Origin: an uncultured Erythrobacter sp.
Lineage (GTDB): Bacteria > Pseudomonadota > Alphaproteobacteria > Sphingomonadales > Sphingomonadaceae
Assembly: GCA_913055155.1 (NCBI GenBank)
Contig: CAJXJR010000005.1
Span: forward strand, 145,704-209,703
Length of the DNA stretch: 64,000 nt
Reading direction: 5' to 3'
How positions within the stretch are numbered: position 1 is the stretch's first letter; every line of letters starts with the position of its first letter. Both the position numbers and the translations under genes were made by a program. Below the pieces are notes generated by a model that worked only from the letters and a program-made list of their open reading frames with translations, was not told the origin of the DNA and searched no databases. Shown one piece after another: positions 42,784-51,049 of the stretch.

Positions 42784-43701
42784 ATGGCTGAAAAGGGCAC
42801 GTCGACTTCGCCGCTCACCATTGTCCAGCTGTTGCTGGGCATGGCGCTGTTCGGCAGCGCGACACCGCTCAGCAAGATCATCGGCGCGCATTTCCCGGTT
42901 TTCACCGCCAGCTTCCTGCGCATGGCCATCGCCTGCCTGGTGCTGGCGCCCTTTGCCTGGTGGCTGACCGACCGATTCGCCAGGGTGCAGCGTTCGGACT
43001 GGTGGGTAATCTGCGCGATCGCCGCTTTCGGCATGGTCGGCTTTACCGCCACCATGCTGTTCGGCATGCGGCTGACCACCGGGGTGATCGGCTCCACCAT
43101 CATGAGCGCCACGCCTGCGGTGACGGCGGCGGCCGCCGTGCTGGTGTTCGGCGCGGCGATGAACTGGCGCAAGGCAGGCGCGCTGGTGCTGGCGGTGGTG
43201 GGTATCGCGGCGATCAACCTGCTGCGCGCAGGTGGCAGCGGCGAGAGCCAGGCCCCCCTGCTGGGCGCTGCGCTGGTGGCAACGGCGGTGTGTTTCGAAG
43301 CTGCCTACACGCTGCTGTCCCGCAAGCTTTCCGATGGGATCAGCTCGCTGGAGACGACCTTGGCGGCATCCGTGGTGGCAGCGCCGCTGTTCGTTGTGCT
43401 GGCCCTTGCTTTCGATCCGCAGCCGTTCGACCTGTCCGGGGGCAGCACGGGCGCATGGATTGCGCTGGCCTTCTGGGGCGGTGCGACCGGCGGCCTGGCG
43501 CCGGTGCTGTGGTACAACGGCGTGCGCCAGGCGCCCGGCGCGCTGACGGCAGGGGCGATGGCGGTCATGCCGTTATCGGCGCTCACACTATCCTACGTAC
43601 TGCTGGGCGAGGCTTTTCACTGGCCGCACCTGATCGGTTTCGGGTTGGTGTTCGCGGGACTGGTGCTGATGATTGTCGAGCATTCGCGTTCGCACGAGTG
43701 A
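42784..43701 (+). CDS. EamA/DMT superfamily transporter
   Basis: A 305-residue inner-membrane protein with ten predicted spans in two EamA repeats (about 12-140 and 160-298). The repeats are marked by LRMAIACLVLAPFAWW with TGVIGSTIMSATPAVTAA in the first, and APGALTAGAMAVMPLSALTL with LLGEAFHWPHLIGFGLV in the second. Such transporters export metabolites or amino acids; the substrate cannot be read. The gene follows tadA by 43 bases and converges with the RNase T2 gene. Confidence 0.9.
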   Translation: MAEKGTSTSPLTIVQLLLGMALFGSATPLSKIIGAHFPVFTASFLRMAIACLVLAPFAWWLTDRFARVQRSDWWVICAIAAFGMVGFTATMLFGMRLTTGVIGSTIMSATPAVTAAAAVLVFGAAMNWRKAGALVLAVVGIAAINLLRAGGSGESQAPLLGAALVATAVCFEAAYTLLSRKLSDGISSLETTLAASVVAAPLFVVLALAFDPQPFDLSGGSTGAWIALAFWGGATGGLAPVLWYNGVRQAPGALTAGAMAVMPLSALTLSYVLLGEAFHWPHLIGFGLVFAGLVLMIVEHSRSHE

Positions 43702-43704
43702 GGC

Positions 43705-44406
43705 TTACAACCCCCGCCAGATCCGCACCTCTTCCTCGTCCCCCGGCCCGTACCGCTGGCGATCACACGCCGTCGGCATGAAGTCTGCGCCATAGCAAAG
43801 CCGCAATTCGCGCAGCCAGCCGCGTTCGTTCACCACCAGGCCCACGTCTTCGGCGTCCCAGTAGGGATTGGCATTGGCAAAGGTTTCGCGAATCGCGCCT
43901 GCGGTCAGGCCAGCGCGGCGCGAGAGGCGGTCGAAGTCGGGCCAGCGCAGGCTGTTCCAAAGGATGCGGGTGACTTGCAGGTAGGCGTCGGGGTCGCGTG
44001 TCATGCAGCTGCCGTGCTTTTCCCACTGGCGCGCGAGCAGTGCGAAGTCCGGCGTCATGCACAGGCTTGCGCGCACTTCGGCACCGCTCGGCTGGCGGCG
44101 CGTGGGGCACCATTGCGGCCATCGGCCCGGTCCGCTTTCGGGCCACAGCCCGTGGACGATGAAGGCAAATCGCCCCGCTTGCCCTGAACACTGGCGCGCA
44201 TGGCGTGGTTCGTCATCGCGGAAACGGCAGAACTCCGGGCTCCAGCTGAGTGCGAGGGTGTAGCCGGTAACACGCGATTCGCGCACAGGACCGTCGCGTT
44301 CCACCTGCGGCAGCGTGACCGGGCCGGAAGGCGCGCGGCACTGGTAGGCCTGGGCATGGGCGAGGCCCGGCGCGGCGAGCAGCGCAAGGGCCGCCAGCCA
44401 CTTCAT
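43705..44406 (-). CDS. Ribonuclease T2 family protein
   Basis: A 233-residue secreted RNase. Signal peptide cut after AHA (residue 18). Both active-site regions are intact: CAS I FIVHGLWPE (His85) and CAS II RQWEKHGSC (Glu129, His131), with cysteines in positions for the usual disulfides. These enzymes cleave single-stranded RNA via 2',3'-cyclic phosphates in the periplasm. It overlaps nadC by four bases (ATGA) and is therefore coupled to NAD synthesis, an unexpected pairing. Confidence 0.93.
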   Translation of the reverse strand: MKWLAALALLAAPGLAHAQAYQCRAPSGPVTLPQVERDGPVRESRVTGYTLALSWSPEFCRFRDDEPRHARQCSGQAGRFAFIVHGLWPESGPGRWPQWCPTRRQPSGAEVRASLCMTPDFALLARQWEKHGSCMTRDPDAYLQVTRILWNSLRWPDFDRLSRRAGLTAGAIRETFANANPYWDAEDVGLVVNERGWLRELRLCYGADFMPTACDRQRYGPGDEEEVRIWRGL

Positions 44407-45266
44407 TCGACAGTGAAATCCAGCCCGATATCGGCGGCAGGCGCGCTTTGCGTCAGGCGGCCGACGGAGACGTAGTCCACCCCGGTCGCGGCCTTGGCAT
44501 GGATGGTGTCGAGATCGATGCCGCCGCTGGCCTCGGTCTTGGCGCGCCCACCGATGATGTCGACCGCTGCGGTCAGCACTTCGGGGCTCATGTTGTCGAG
44601 CAGGATGTGGTCGGCGCCTGCGGCCAGCGCCGGCTCGATCTGGTCGAGGCGGTCTACTTCGCAGATGATGTTCTTCACCCCGGCGTGGCGCGCGCGGTGC
44701 ACGGCTTCGCCCACGTTCCCGGCGACGAGGATGTGGTTATCCTTGATCATCGCTGCGTCCCACAGGCCCATGCGGTGGTTGCTGCCGCCACCCATGCGCA
44801 CGGCATATTTCTCTATGTGACGAAGGCCCGGAATGGTCTTGCGGGTATCGAGCAGGGTGCAATCGGGATTGTCCATCGCATCGACATACTGGCGCACCAG
44901 CGTGGCAATGCCGGAAAGGTGCTGCACGGTGTTCAGCGCGCTGCGCTCGGCAGTCAGCATGGCGCGAGCGTTCCCGGCAAGGCGCATAAGGTCGGTGCCG
45001 GGCGTTACCTGCGCGCCCTCTTCCACCAGCACCTCGATCTCCATCTGCGGGTCGAGATGGCGAAAGAAGGCGACGGCAATGGGCAGGCCCGCCACGGTAA
45101 TGGCATCGCGGCTGTCCATCACCCCCTGGAAGCGGGCATCGGCAGGGATCACGCTGGTGGCGGTAACGTCCACCCCGCCGCCGGGCAGGCCTTCGCCAAG
45201 GTCTTCGGCCAGGGTGCCGCGGACGAATGCGTGAAGGTCGAAGCCTTCGAGTTCGAACTGGGTCAT
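44403..45266 (-). CDS. nadC: Nicotinate-nucleotide pyrophosphorylase (carboxylating)
   Basis: A 287-residue enzyme of de novo NAD synthesis, converting quinolinate and PRPP to nicotinate mononucleotide. Motifs are LSGIATLVRQYVDAM near residue 115, LLDTRKTIPGLRHIEKYAV near 137, MGGGSNHRMGLWDAAMIKDNH near 158, and EASGGIDLDTIHAKAATGVDYVS near the C-terminus. Normal length. NadA and NadB are not in the window. The second copy of the structured repeat lies just upstream. Confidence 0.96.
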   Translation of the reverse strand: MTQFELEGFDLHAFVRGTLAEDLGEGLPGGGVDVTATSVIPADARFQGVMDSRDAITVAGLPIAVAFFRHLDPQMEIEVLVEEGAQVTPGTDLMRLAGNARAMLTAERSALNTVQHLSGIATLVRQYVDAMDNPDCTLLDTRKTIPGLRHIEKYAVRMGGGSNHRMGLWDAAMIKDNHILVAGNVGEAVHRARHAGVKNIICEVDRLDQIEPALAAGADHILLDNMSPEVLTAAVDIIGGRAKTEASGGIDLDTIHAKAATGVDYVSVGRLTQSAPAADIGLDFTVE

Positions 45267-45315
45267 GTGGAGGTCTTAGTCACGGGCGAGGCGCTTAGTC
45301 GAGACAAGTTGTTTG

Positions 45316-45564
45316 TTTTTCGCACCTGCCTCAGCAGGTGCGTCCTCGGCGCTATTCGCTCCGCTCCGCTTCGCGGCACCTGCGGTCGGGCGTTCGCCCT
45401 CTGTCAGCCGCTAGTCGCGGCCGAGACCAGCGAAGGCCTATAAGGGAAGCGCGAGTCTCGGCGCCTGAAAGGCGACGACAGCGCGCGAACGCGCGCCGCC
45501 CGGTAGGGCGGAAGCCAAGTACGCCGGACGGCGTCCGCCCGGCGCTTGAGGGGCCAAACAAATC
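45316..45564 (+). repeat. Structured dispersed repeat, copy B
   Basis: A 249-base element matching copy A in the same orientation, from TTTTTCGCACC to GGCGCTTGAGGGG...CAAATC. It fills the 296 bases between nadC and the LytTR gene and touches the latter's stop codon. Hairpins: 45323-45340 (CACCTGC/GCAGGTG, loop CTCA), 45462-45474 (loop TGAAA), 45481-45496 (GCGCGC, loop GAAC), 45497-45510 (CGCCC/GGGCG, loop GGTA), and 45521-45534 (ACGCC/GGCGT, loop GGAC). Stems 1, 3, 4 and 5 differ from copy A by paired substitutions. Here it is antisense to the genes on both sides. Confidence 0.8.
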
Positions 45565-46357
45565 AGTGCACGAACCGCGCGACCACATCGCGGTACGACC
45601 GCGAGACCTTCACCTCGGCGCCTGAATCCAGCACCAGGAAGCATTCGCCGTTGGTGTGCGGGCGCACCTGGCGGACCTGGTCGAGGTTGACGATGGTGGA
45701 GCGGTGGACGCGCTGGAAGTTCTTCGGATCCAGCCTGCGTTCGAGGTCTTTCATCGTCTCGCGCAGGATCAGCGAATTATCGCCGGTGTAGATGCACATG
45801 TAGTCGCCGGCAGCTTCGATATGTTCGATGGTGTCGACATCGACGCGGAAGATCTGCCCGCGATCCTTCACGTTGATCATCTTCTCGTAGCGGCTGGCGC
45901 CATCCTCGCCTTCGGCGATGGTGTCGAGGCTTTCGGGGCTGACTTCGGCCAGCACGTCGCGCAGCTTCTCCGCCTCCTCGGCAGAGCGTTTCTCGGCCAG
46001 GCGTTCGCGCACGCGTTCGATGGTGTCGGCCAGCTTGTCCTCGTCCACCGGTTTCATCAGGTAGTTCACCGCATTCGCCTCGAACGCGCGGATCGCGTGT
46101 TCCTGGTAGGCGGTGACGAAGACGAACAGCGGCGGTTCGATCTCCATCACACCCTTGACGACGGAAAAACCGTCGAACCCCGGCATCTGGATGTCGAGGA
46201 AGACAAGGTCGGGTTTCAGCGTCTTGATCGCGCGGATCGCCTCACGCCCGTTGGCGCAGGTTTCGATCACCTCGATATCGCTGAAGGGTTCAAGGCGCAG
46301 TTGCAGGCCCTGGATGGCCAGTTTCTCGTCATCGACGATGATAGTACGGATGCTCAT
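45563..46357 (-). CDS. LytTR family response regulator (second system)
   Basis: A 264-residue regulator with receiver (about 3-120; Asp55 in LVFLDIQMPG, VTAY threonine, LMKPVDE lysine) and LytTR domain (about 165-262; EAAGDYMCIYTGDNSLILRE and FQRVHRSTIVNLDQVRQV). A charged helical linker of about 40 residues joins them, longer than in the regulator at 7 kb. It overlaps the kinase gene by ATGA. Target genes unknown. Confidence 0.93.
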   Translation of the reverse strand: MSIRTIIVDDEKLAIQGLQLRLEPFSDIEVIETCANGREAIRAIKTLKPDLVFLDIQMPGFDGFSVVKGVMEIEPPLFVFVTAYQEHAIRAFEANAVNYLMKPVDEDKLADTIERVRERLAEKRSAEEAEKLRDVLAEVSPESLDTIAEGEDGASRYEKMINVKDRGQIFRVDVDTIEHIEAAGDYMCIYTGDNSLILRETMKDLERRLDPKNFQRVHRSTIVNLDQVRQVRPHTNGECFLVLDSGAEVKVSRSYRDVVARFVH

Positions 46358-47607
46358 GCATTGGCTCCGGTTCGGGGGGCTGGGACGGCGGTGTCGGTTG
46401 TACCGGCTGCGCCGTCGCTTTCGGATTGGTGCAAGGTCCCTGTTGCTGCGGTTTCAGTGGTAACACGCGACGGGCGAGGAAGTTTCGCGGCCGTGTAGCG
46501 TTGGTCTTCCTCTTCGGTCGCTTCGAACGGCAGTTCGATGATGACGGTAAAGCCGCCGTCGGGCGGCGTTTCGATATCGAAACGGTGATTCTCGCCATAG
46601 GCCTGCGCCAGTCGGTTGCGAATATTGGCCAGGCCGACGCCGGTGGAACTGGGCGTGGCGGCCAGCGTCTCGGCATTGCGCTGCGTGCCCTGCAGGCCGG
46701 GGCCGGTGTCGGACACGGTCAGGCGCAGCATGTTGCCGATCACCTGCGCCGACAGGCTGATGCGCGCGCCTTCCTCTTGCGCCGAAACCCCGTACTTGAT
46801 GGCGTTTTCGATCAGCGGCTGCAGCAGGAACGAGGGGATGCAGGCGCGCGCGGCCTGGTCGTCAACGTGGAATTCGGTCTGCAGCCTGTCTTCGAAACGC
46901 ATGCGCTCGATATCGAGGTAGAGCTTCAGTGTCTCCACTTCCTGCGCCACGGTCACCTTGCCGCCCGGCTGGCTGACCAGCGTGTGCCGCAGGAAGCTGG
47001 ACAGGCGGGTGAGCATGGCATTGGCGGGCTTGGTCTCGCCCAGCAGCACCAGGGTGGAGATCGAATTCAGGGTGTTGAACAGGAAGTGCGGGTTGAGCTG
47101 GTAGCGCAGCATGGCCAGCTGTGCGCTGGTGGCCTGCGTTTCCAGCCGTTCCAGCCGGTCTGCCTGCTGTTCCACCTGGAGGAAGAAGTTGATGGCGTAG
47201 TACAGCGCCGACCATGCGCCCAGCAGGGTCATGTCGATATAGGCCACGCCCAGCATCAGCTGCAGGAAACTGGCTTCGCTGCCGCCCTGGTAGACGTCGA
47301 TCGTCCAGGCGTTGATGAAGGCCGAAACCGCCACGGCCATCAGCAGCACCACGGTGGTTGCCGTCCAGGTGACCAGCGGGCTGCGGTTGATGAGGTTGGA
47401 ATAGATCACGCTCAGCACGGTGCTGATCGAGAACCCGGCAATCGCGCTGATCAGCACCACGATGAGGAAATCGAGCGGTCGCTCGTTGGCAATCACGGTG
47501 GCACCGCGGAACACCAGCGCCCCGCCCCAGCCCAGTGCCTGCAGCCGCCAGAAGGCGCGGTTCTTGTCGGCAAAGAACGGCGTGGGGCTGAACGGCAGCA
47601 TGGTCAT
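46354..47607 (-). CDS. LytS-type sensor histidine kinase (second system)
   Basis: A 417-residue kinase with four hydrophobic spans (about 20-150), a coiled-coil linker (VEQQADRLERLETQ), the phosphoacceptor motif RYQLNPHFLFNTLNS and a HATPase domain (PLIENAIKYG, VSDTGPGLQG, GVGLANIRNRL). The C-terminal 50 residues are Thr/Ala-rich, probably disordered. Start choice is uncertain: ATG 47607 is given, GTG 47685 (one base after the dsbA stop) or TTG 47709 are alternatives that add a low-complexity N-terminus. Paralogous to the kinase at 5.8 kb. Confidence 0.9.
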   Translation of the reverse strand: MTMLPFSPTPFFADKNRAFWRLQALGWGGALVFRGATVIANERPLDFLIVVLISAIAGFSISTVLSVIYSNLINRSPLVTWTATTVVLLMAVAVSAFINAWTIDVYQGGSEASFLQLMLGVAYIDMTLLGAWSALYYAINFFLQVEQQADRLERLETQATSAQLAMLRYQLNPHFLFNTLNSISTLVLLGETKPANAMLTRLSSFLRHTLVSQPGGKVTVAQEVETLKLYLDIERMRFEDRLQTEFHVDDQAARACIPSFLLQPLIENAIKYGVSAQEEGARISLSAQVIGNMLRLTVSDTGPGLQGTQRNAETLAATPSSTGVGLANIRNRLAQAYGENHRFDIETPPDGGFTVIIELPFEATEEEDQRYTAAKLPRPSRVTTETAATGTLHQSESDGAAGTTDTAVPAPRTGANA

Positions 47608-47686
47608 GCCGTTCGCTTTACTCTCGCCGCTGCCGTTTGGCAGCGGGCCATTTGCGGGAAGCGGCTCCCGGTCCAGGCGGTTCACC

Positions 47687-48379
47687 TCAGGAATCGCGCG
47701 CCTCGGCAACGGCGGCGTTCAGCGTGTCCGTGCCGACTGCGCCGGACAACACCTGGTCGCCCACCACCCATGCAGGCGTGCCGGAAACGCCCATGTTCTG
47801 GGCGAGGAAGACGTTGTTCTGCAGCTGGCTGTCGTACAGGCCCGCATCGATGGCGGCCTGCGCGCGCTCGACATCGACGCCGGACTGGCGGGCAGCCAGC
47901 TCGATATTCTCGGCCGACAGGTTCTCGGCTGCGAACATGGCGCTGTGGAACTCTTCGTAACGCCCCTGCTCGGCAGCGGCCAGCGCCATGCGCGCGGCAT
48001 CGGCGCTGCCGGCGGAAAGGATGGGGTATTCGCGGATGACCACGCGCAGGTCGGGATTGTCGGCGATTACCTGGTTCACGTGGTCCAGGCTCATGCGGCA
48101 ATAGCCACAGGCGTAATCGGTAAATTCCACCAAGGTGATCTCACCATCGGGGTTACCAAGCACGGCGCCGGGGAAGGGCGCCTCCAGCTCGTCGCGCAGC
48201 GGCTCGATCCGCGCCACCATGTCGCGACGCTGCAGTTCCTGCATGGCTTCGGGCAGGATTTCCGGATTGGCCAGCAGCGCCTCGCGCGTGCGGTCGGGGC
48301 CGAGCCCGGCGTAATCCCAGGCGGCGGCGCCTGCAAAACCGGCGACAAGGGCGATGGCGGTGGTGAGAATGATGCGCAT
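47687..48379 (-). CDS. DsbA-family thiol:disulfide oxidoreductase
   Basis: A 230-residue periplasmic protein with an N-terminal membrane or signal helix (about 3-22). A helical segment (ALLANPEILPEAMQELQRR), typical of Com1/ScsC-like DsbA proteins, precedes the thioredoxin fold. The active site is ACGYC (C91, C94) and the cis-Pro loop SGTPAW is near residue 190. It likely forms or isomerises disulfides in exported proteins. It follows the M48 protease by 10 bases. Confidence 0.92.
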   Translation of the reverse strand: MRIILTTAIALVAGFAGAAAWDYAGLGPDRTREALLANPEILPEAMQELQRRDMVARIEPLRDELEAPFPGAVLGNPDGEITLVEFTDYACGYCRMSLDHVNQVIADNPDLRVVIREYPILSAGSADAARMALAAAEQGRYEEFHSAMFAAENLSAENIELAARQSGVDVERAQAAIDAGLYDSQLQNNVFLAQNMGVSGTPAWVVGDQVLSGAVGTDTLNAAVAEARDS

Positions 48380-48389
48380 GGACTGAGGC

Positions 48390-49859
48390 CTAATTGCGAT
48401 CCCGCTGCTGTTCAAGCAATCCGCGCGCCTGCAGGGCCACGTCCTGCGCGCGAATCCAGTCGGGCGAGCCCATGGGAAGTCCGTTTTCCGCTGCCTGGGC
48501 GTTTACCAGTGCCCCCTGCGGATTGCCCTGCATCACTTGCTGTTCGGCACTGGCGAGGCGCGCGCGCGGAATGTCGCCGCGCTGGCCGTAAACCACGCCC
48601 AACTGGTACCAGGCAAAGGGGTTTTCGCGGTCACGGCCGACAGCCGCGCGCAGCACGCGCTCTGCCTCGTCGAGGTAGGCCGGGTCTTCGGTGGCGATCA
48701 GCGCATGGCCCAGGCTGGAGGCGATCAGCGGGTTCGACCCGGTCATCCGGGTGGCTTCGCGCAGGGGCGGTATGGCTTCCTCGACATGGCCCGATTCGAG
48801 CAGGATCTGGCCCTTCAGTTCGAGGAAATAGGGATCGTCGGGATCCATCTCGATCAGCGCGTTCACTTCGTCCAGCGCCTGTTCGACGCGGGCCTGCTGG
48901 TGGTAGGCATAGGCGCGGGCATAGCGCGCCGGCGCGCCGGTCATGTAATCGGGATAGGCGTTCAGTGTACGCTCGGGCGGGGCGAGATAGCCGTACAGCT
49001 TGGCCTTGGCGCGCTGGAACCGCGTTTCCAGGTCGGCGGTGGGCAGGGGAGTGGTGCGGCATTCGCCCGGTGCACGTTCGACGACCTGTGCCCCCTCGGT
49101 GCCTGTCACCTGCTCGATTTCCGCGACGAGATCTGCCGGCGGACTGTCCGAGGTAGGACGATGGGCCAGCGCATCCTCCAGCCTGGCAATGCGATCGCCG
49201 GTCAGCGGGTGGGTCCGGGAGTAGCCGGCCTCGTCGTCCTGCCGGATCGCATGGCGGTACTCCAGGTTCTGCAACTTGCTGAAGAACGTGATCAGGCCAG
49301 CGCCGTCCACTCCGGCACATTCGAGATATTCCACGCTGGCTGCATCGGCGCTGGCTTCCTGCGTGCGGCTGAAGGCGAGGAAACTGCCCATCGCCGCCTG
49401 CTGCCCGGCGGCCAGTACGCCCATGGCTGCTTCGCCGCCCCCGGCAAAGGCCGCACCCACCGCCAGCAAGGCCGACAGCAGGGTAATGCGCGAGGCATTG
49501 CCCGCGCCTTCGGAAAAACGGTTGATATGGCCGCCGGTGATATGGCCCAGTTCGTGGGCCAGCACGCCCTGTACTTCATTGGCGTTGTCGGCCGCGTTGA
49601 TCAGGCCCGAGTGCACGTAGATGCGCTGGCCCCCGGCAACGAAGGCGTTGATCGAGGGATCGTTGATCAGCACCACGTCCACCGCGCCTTCGCCCAGGCC
49701 GGCGGCTTCGGCCAGCGGGTCGACCATGTCCTGCAGCAATTGCTCGGTCTCGGCATCGCGCAGAATGCTGACGCCTTGCGCGGCAGCGCCTTGCGCGGTG
49801 AGGGCGAGCGCGGCCAGCACGGCCAGCAGGCGAGCGGTAAGGGATTTCAGGCTAGACAT
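48390..49859 (-). CDS. M48 family metalloprotease with TPR repeats (BepA-like)
   Basis: A 489-residue periplasmic protease. Signal peptide residues 1-28; zinc motif AHELGHITGGH (H102, E103, H106) with the third-ligand region EASADAASVEYL near 185. The C-terminal half (about 300-480) consists of TPR units such as DDPYFLELKGQILLESGHVE and ENPFAWYQLGVVYGQRGDI. The architecture is that of BepA/YfgC, which checks outer-membrane protein assembly. Downstream are a DsbA protein and the second two-component pair. Confidence 0.93.
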   Translation of the reverse strand: MSSLKSLTARLLAVLAALALTAQGAAAQGVSILRDAETEQLLQDMVDPLAEAAGLGEGAVDVVLINDPSINAFVAGGQRIYVHSGLINAADNANEVQGVLAHELGHITGGHINRFSEGAGNASRITLLSALLAVGAAFAGGGEAAMGVLAAGQQAAMGSFLAFSRTQEASADAASVEYLECAGVDGAGLITFFSKLQNLEYRHAIRQDDEAGYSRTHPLTGDRIARLEDALAHRPTSDSPPADLVAEIEQVTGTEGAQVVERAPGECRTTPLPTADLETRFQRAKAKLYGYLAPPERTLNAYPDYMTGAPARYARAYAYHQQARVEQALDEVNALIEMDPDDPYFLELKGQILLESGHVEEAIPPLREATRMTGSNPLIASSLGHALIATEDPAYLDEAERVLRAAVGRDRENPFAWYQLGVVYGQRGDIPRARLASAEQQVMQGNPQGALVNAQAAENGLPMGSPDWIRAQDVALQARGLLEQQRDRN

Positions 49860-49910
49860 GTCTTTGCATTCGTAGCCTAGCGCCTCGCGCCCTGAACCGG
49901 AACTGAAGAT

Positions 49911-51005
49911 TTAGGCATCCGCCGCGCTCACCGCACGCACGATCCGCTCGGTCTCCCCGCCGGGCGTCACGCCGATGGTGCGGAGGAAATCCGATCCCGC
50001 CCTGTAGTCCGGCCCCAGCCACAGCGGCACGCCCGCTTGCTCTATGACGGCGCGCGCCTGCTGTTCCTCTGCCGAAAAGGCATGCCGCGATACGGTGCGC
50101 AGGAAGACTGCGGCAATCCGCCCCGGATTGTGGCGCACCGCGCGGGCGAAAGCCGGCAGGTCGCCTTGCGTATCGTCCCCGATCAGGGCGAAGCGCAGCT
50201 GCGGATACATCGCCAGGATGTCGTCGATCGCCTGCTGCTTGTGCGCGCCGTGGCTGGAACTGCCCAGGGTCTGGCGGTTCAGGCCCCAGTCGCGCAGCTT
50301 GACCGGGCCGAGCGGCAGGCCCTGAAGGCGCTGGTAGGCGACAAGGTAGGAAAACAGGTTCCACGGGCTGGAGGAGACGTAGAAGAACGGTCGCCGTGTG
50401 GCAGGCATGACCGGCGCCGGGCGTGTGTCGCCGCCGTCGGGCGCGCCGCCGCCCAGCTGATCGTAAAAGGCATCCGCGCCTGGCACTGGCACGCGCTCGT
50501 GCGGCAGTTCGGCGACAAGGCGCTTCCAGTTGCGCAGCACGCTGGACAGGCCGCCGGTGATGCCGGTTTCGATGATGGTATCGTCGATGTCGGAGATCAC
50601 CGCCAGCTTGCTGGCATGGCCGGGGGCGAGCACCTGCGCAGTCACCGATTGCGGCCCGTGCGCATTGTCCCAGTACAGGCGGGCCGGTTCCCAGGCCGGG
50701 TGCTCGGGCAGGTCCCAGGCAGGCTCCAGCGGCACGTCGAAATGGACATACCCCTCGGCATCGGTGGCGCCGTGGTACTCCACCGGTGTCCTGGTCGCGT
50801 TGCGCAATTCCAGGCGCACGGGAACATCGGCTGCTTCGTGGCTGACGAATTGTTCGACCAGCGTGCGCACCGCGCGCAGGCGAGAGCCTGGCCTGAAGCC
50901 CGGCGGCCGCGCATGCAGCGCGCGGGCGGACAACACCAGCCGGTCAGGGCTGCGGTGCCCGAAAAAGGGCTGAATACGCAAGGGATGCCGGGCAAGCAGG
51001 GGCAT
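49911..51005 (-). CDS. App1-type phosphatase (DUF2183) protein
   Basis: A 364-residue protein. An N-terminal beta domain (about 50-130) is followed by the App1 catalytic domain whose HAD-like motif is VISDIDDTIIETG (about residue 143; DxDxT). YVSSSPWNLFSYLVAYQRLQ and FALIGDDTQGDLPAFARAV are the later motifs. Yeast App1 is a phosphatidate phosphatase; bacterial members are largely uncharacterised. No membrane span is visible. It sits in the long minus-strand run with 51 bases before the M48 gene. Confidence 0.87.
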   Translation of the reverse strand: MPLLARHPLRIQPFFGHRSPDRLVLSARALHARPPGFRPGSRLRAVRTLVEQFVSHEAADVPVRLELRNATRTPVEYHGATDAEGYVHFDVPLEPAWDLPEHPAWEPARLYWDNAHGPQSVTAQVLAPGHASKLAVISDIDDTIIETGITGGLSSVLRNWKRLVAELPHERVPVPGADAFYDQLGGGAPDGGDTRPAPVMPATRRPFFYVSSSPWNLFSYLVAYQRLQGLPLGPVKLRDWGLNRQTLGSSSHGAHKQQAIDDILAMYPQLRFALIGDDTQGDLPAFARAVRHNPGRIAAVFLRTVSRHAFSAEEQQARAVIEQAGVPLWLGPDYRAGSDFLRTIGVTPGGETERIVRAVSAADA

Positions 51006-51049
51006 GGCCGCTTGCGCTAGCCAAATACCCCGGCAATGCCCAGAACGAC

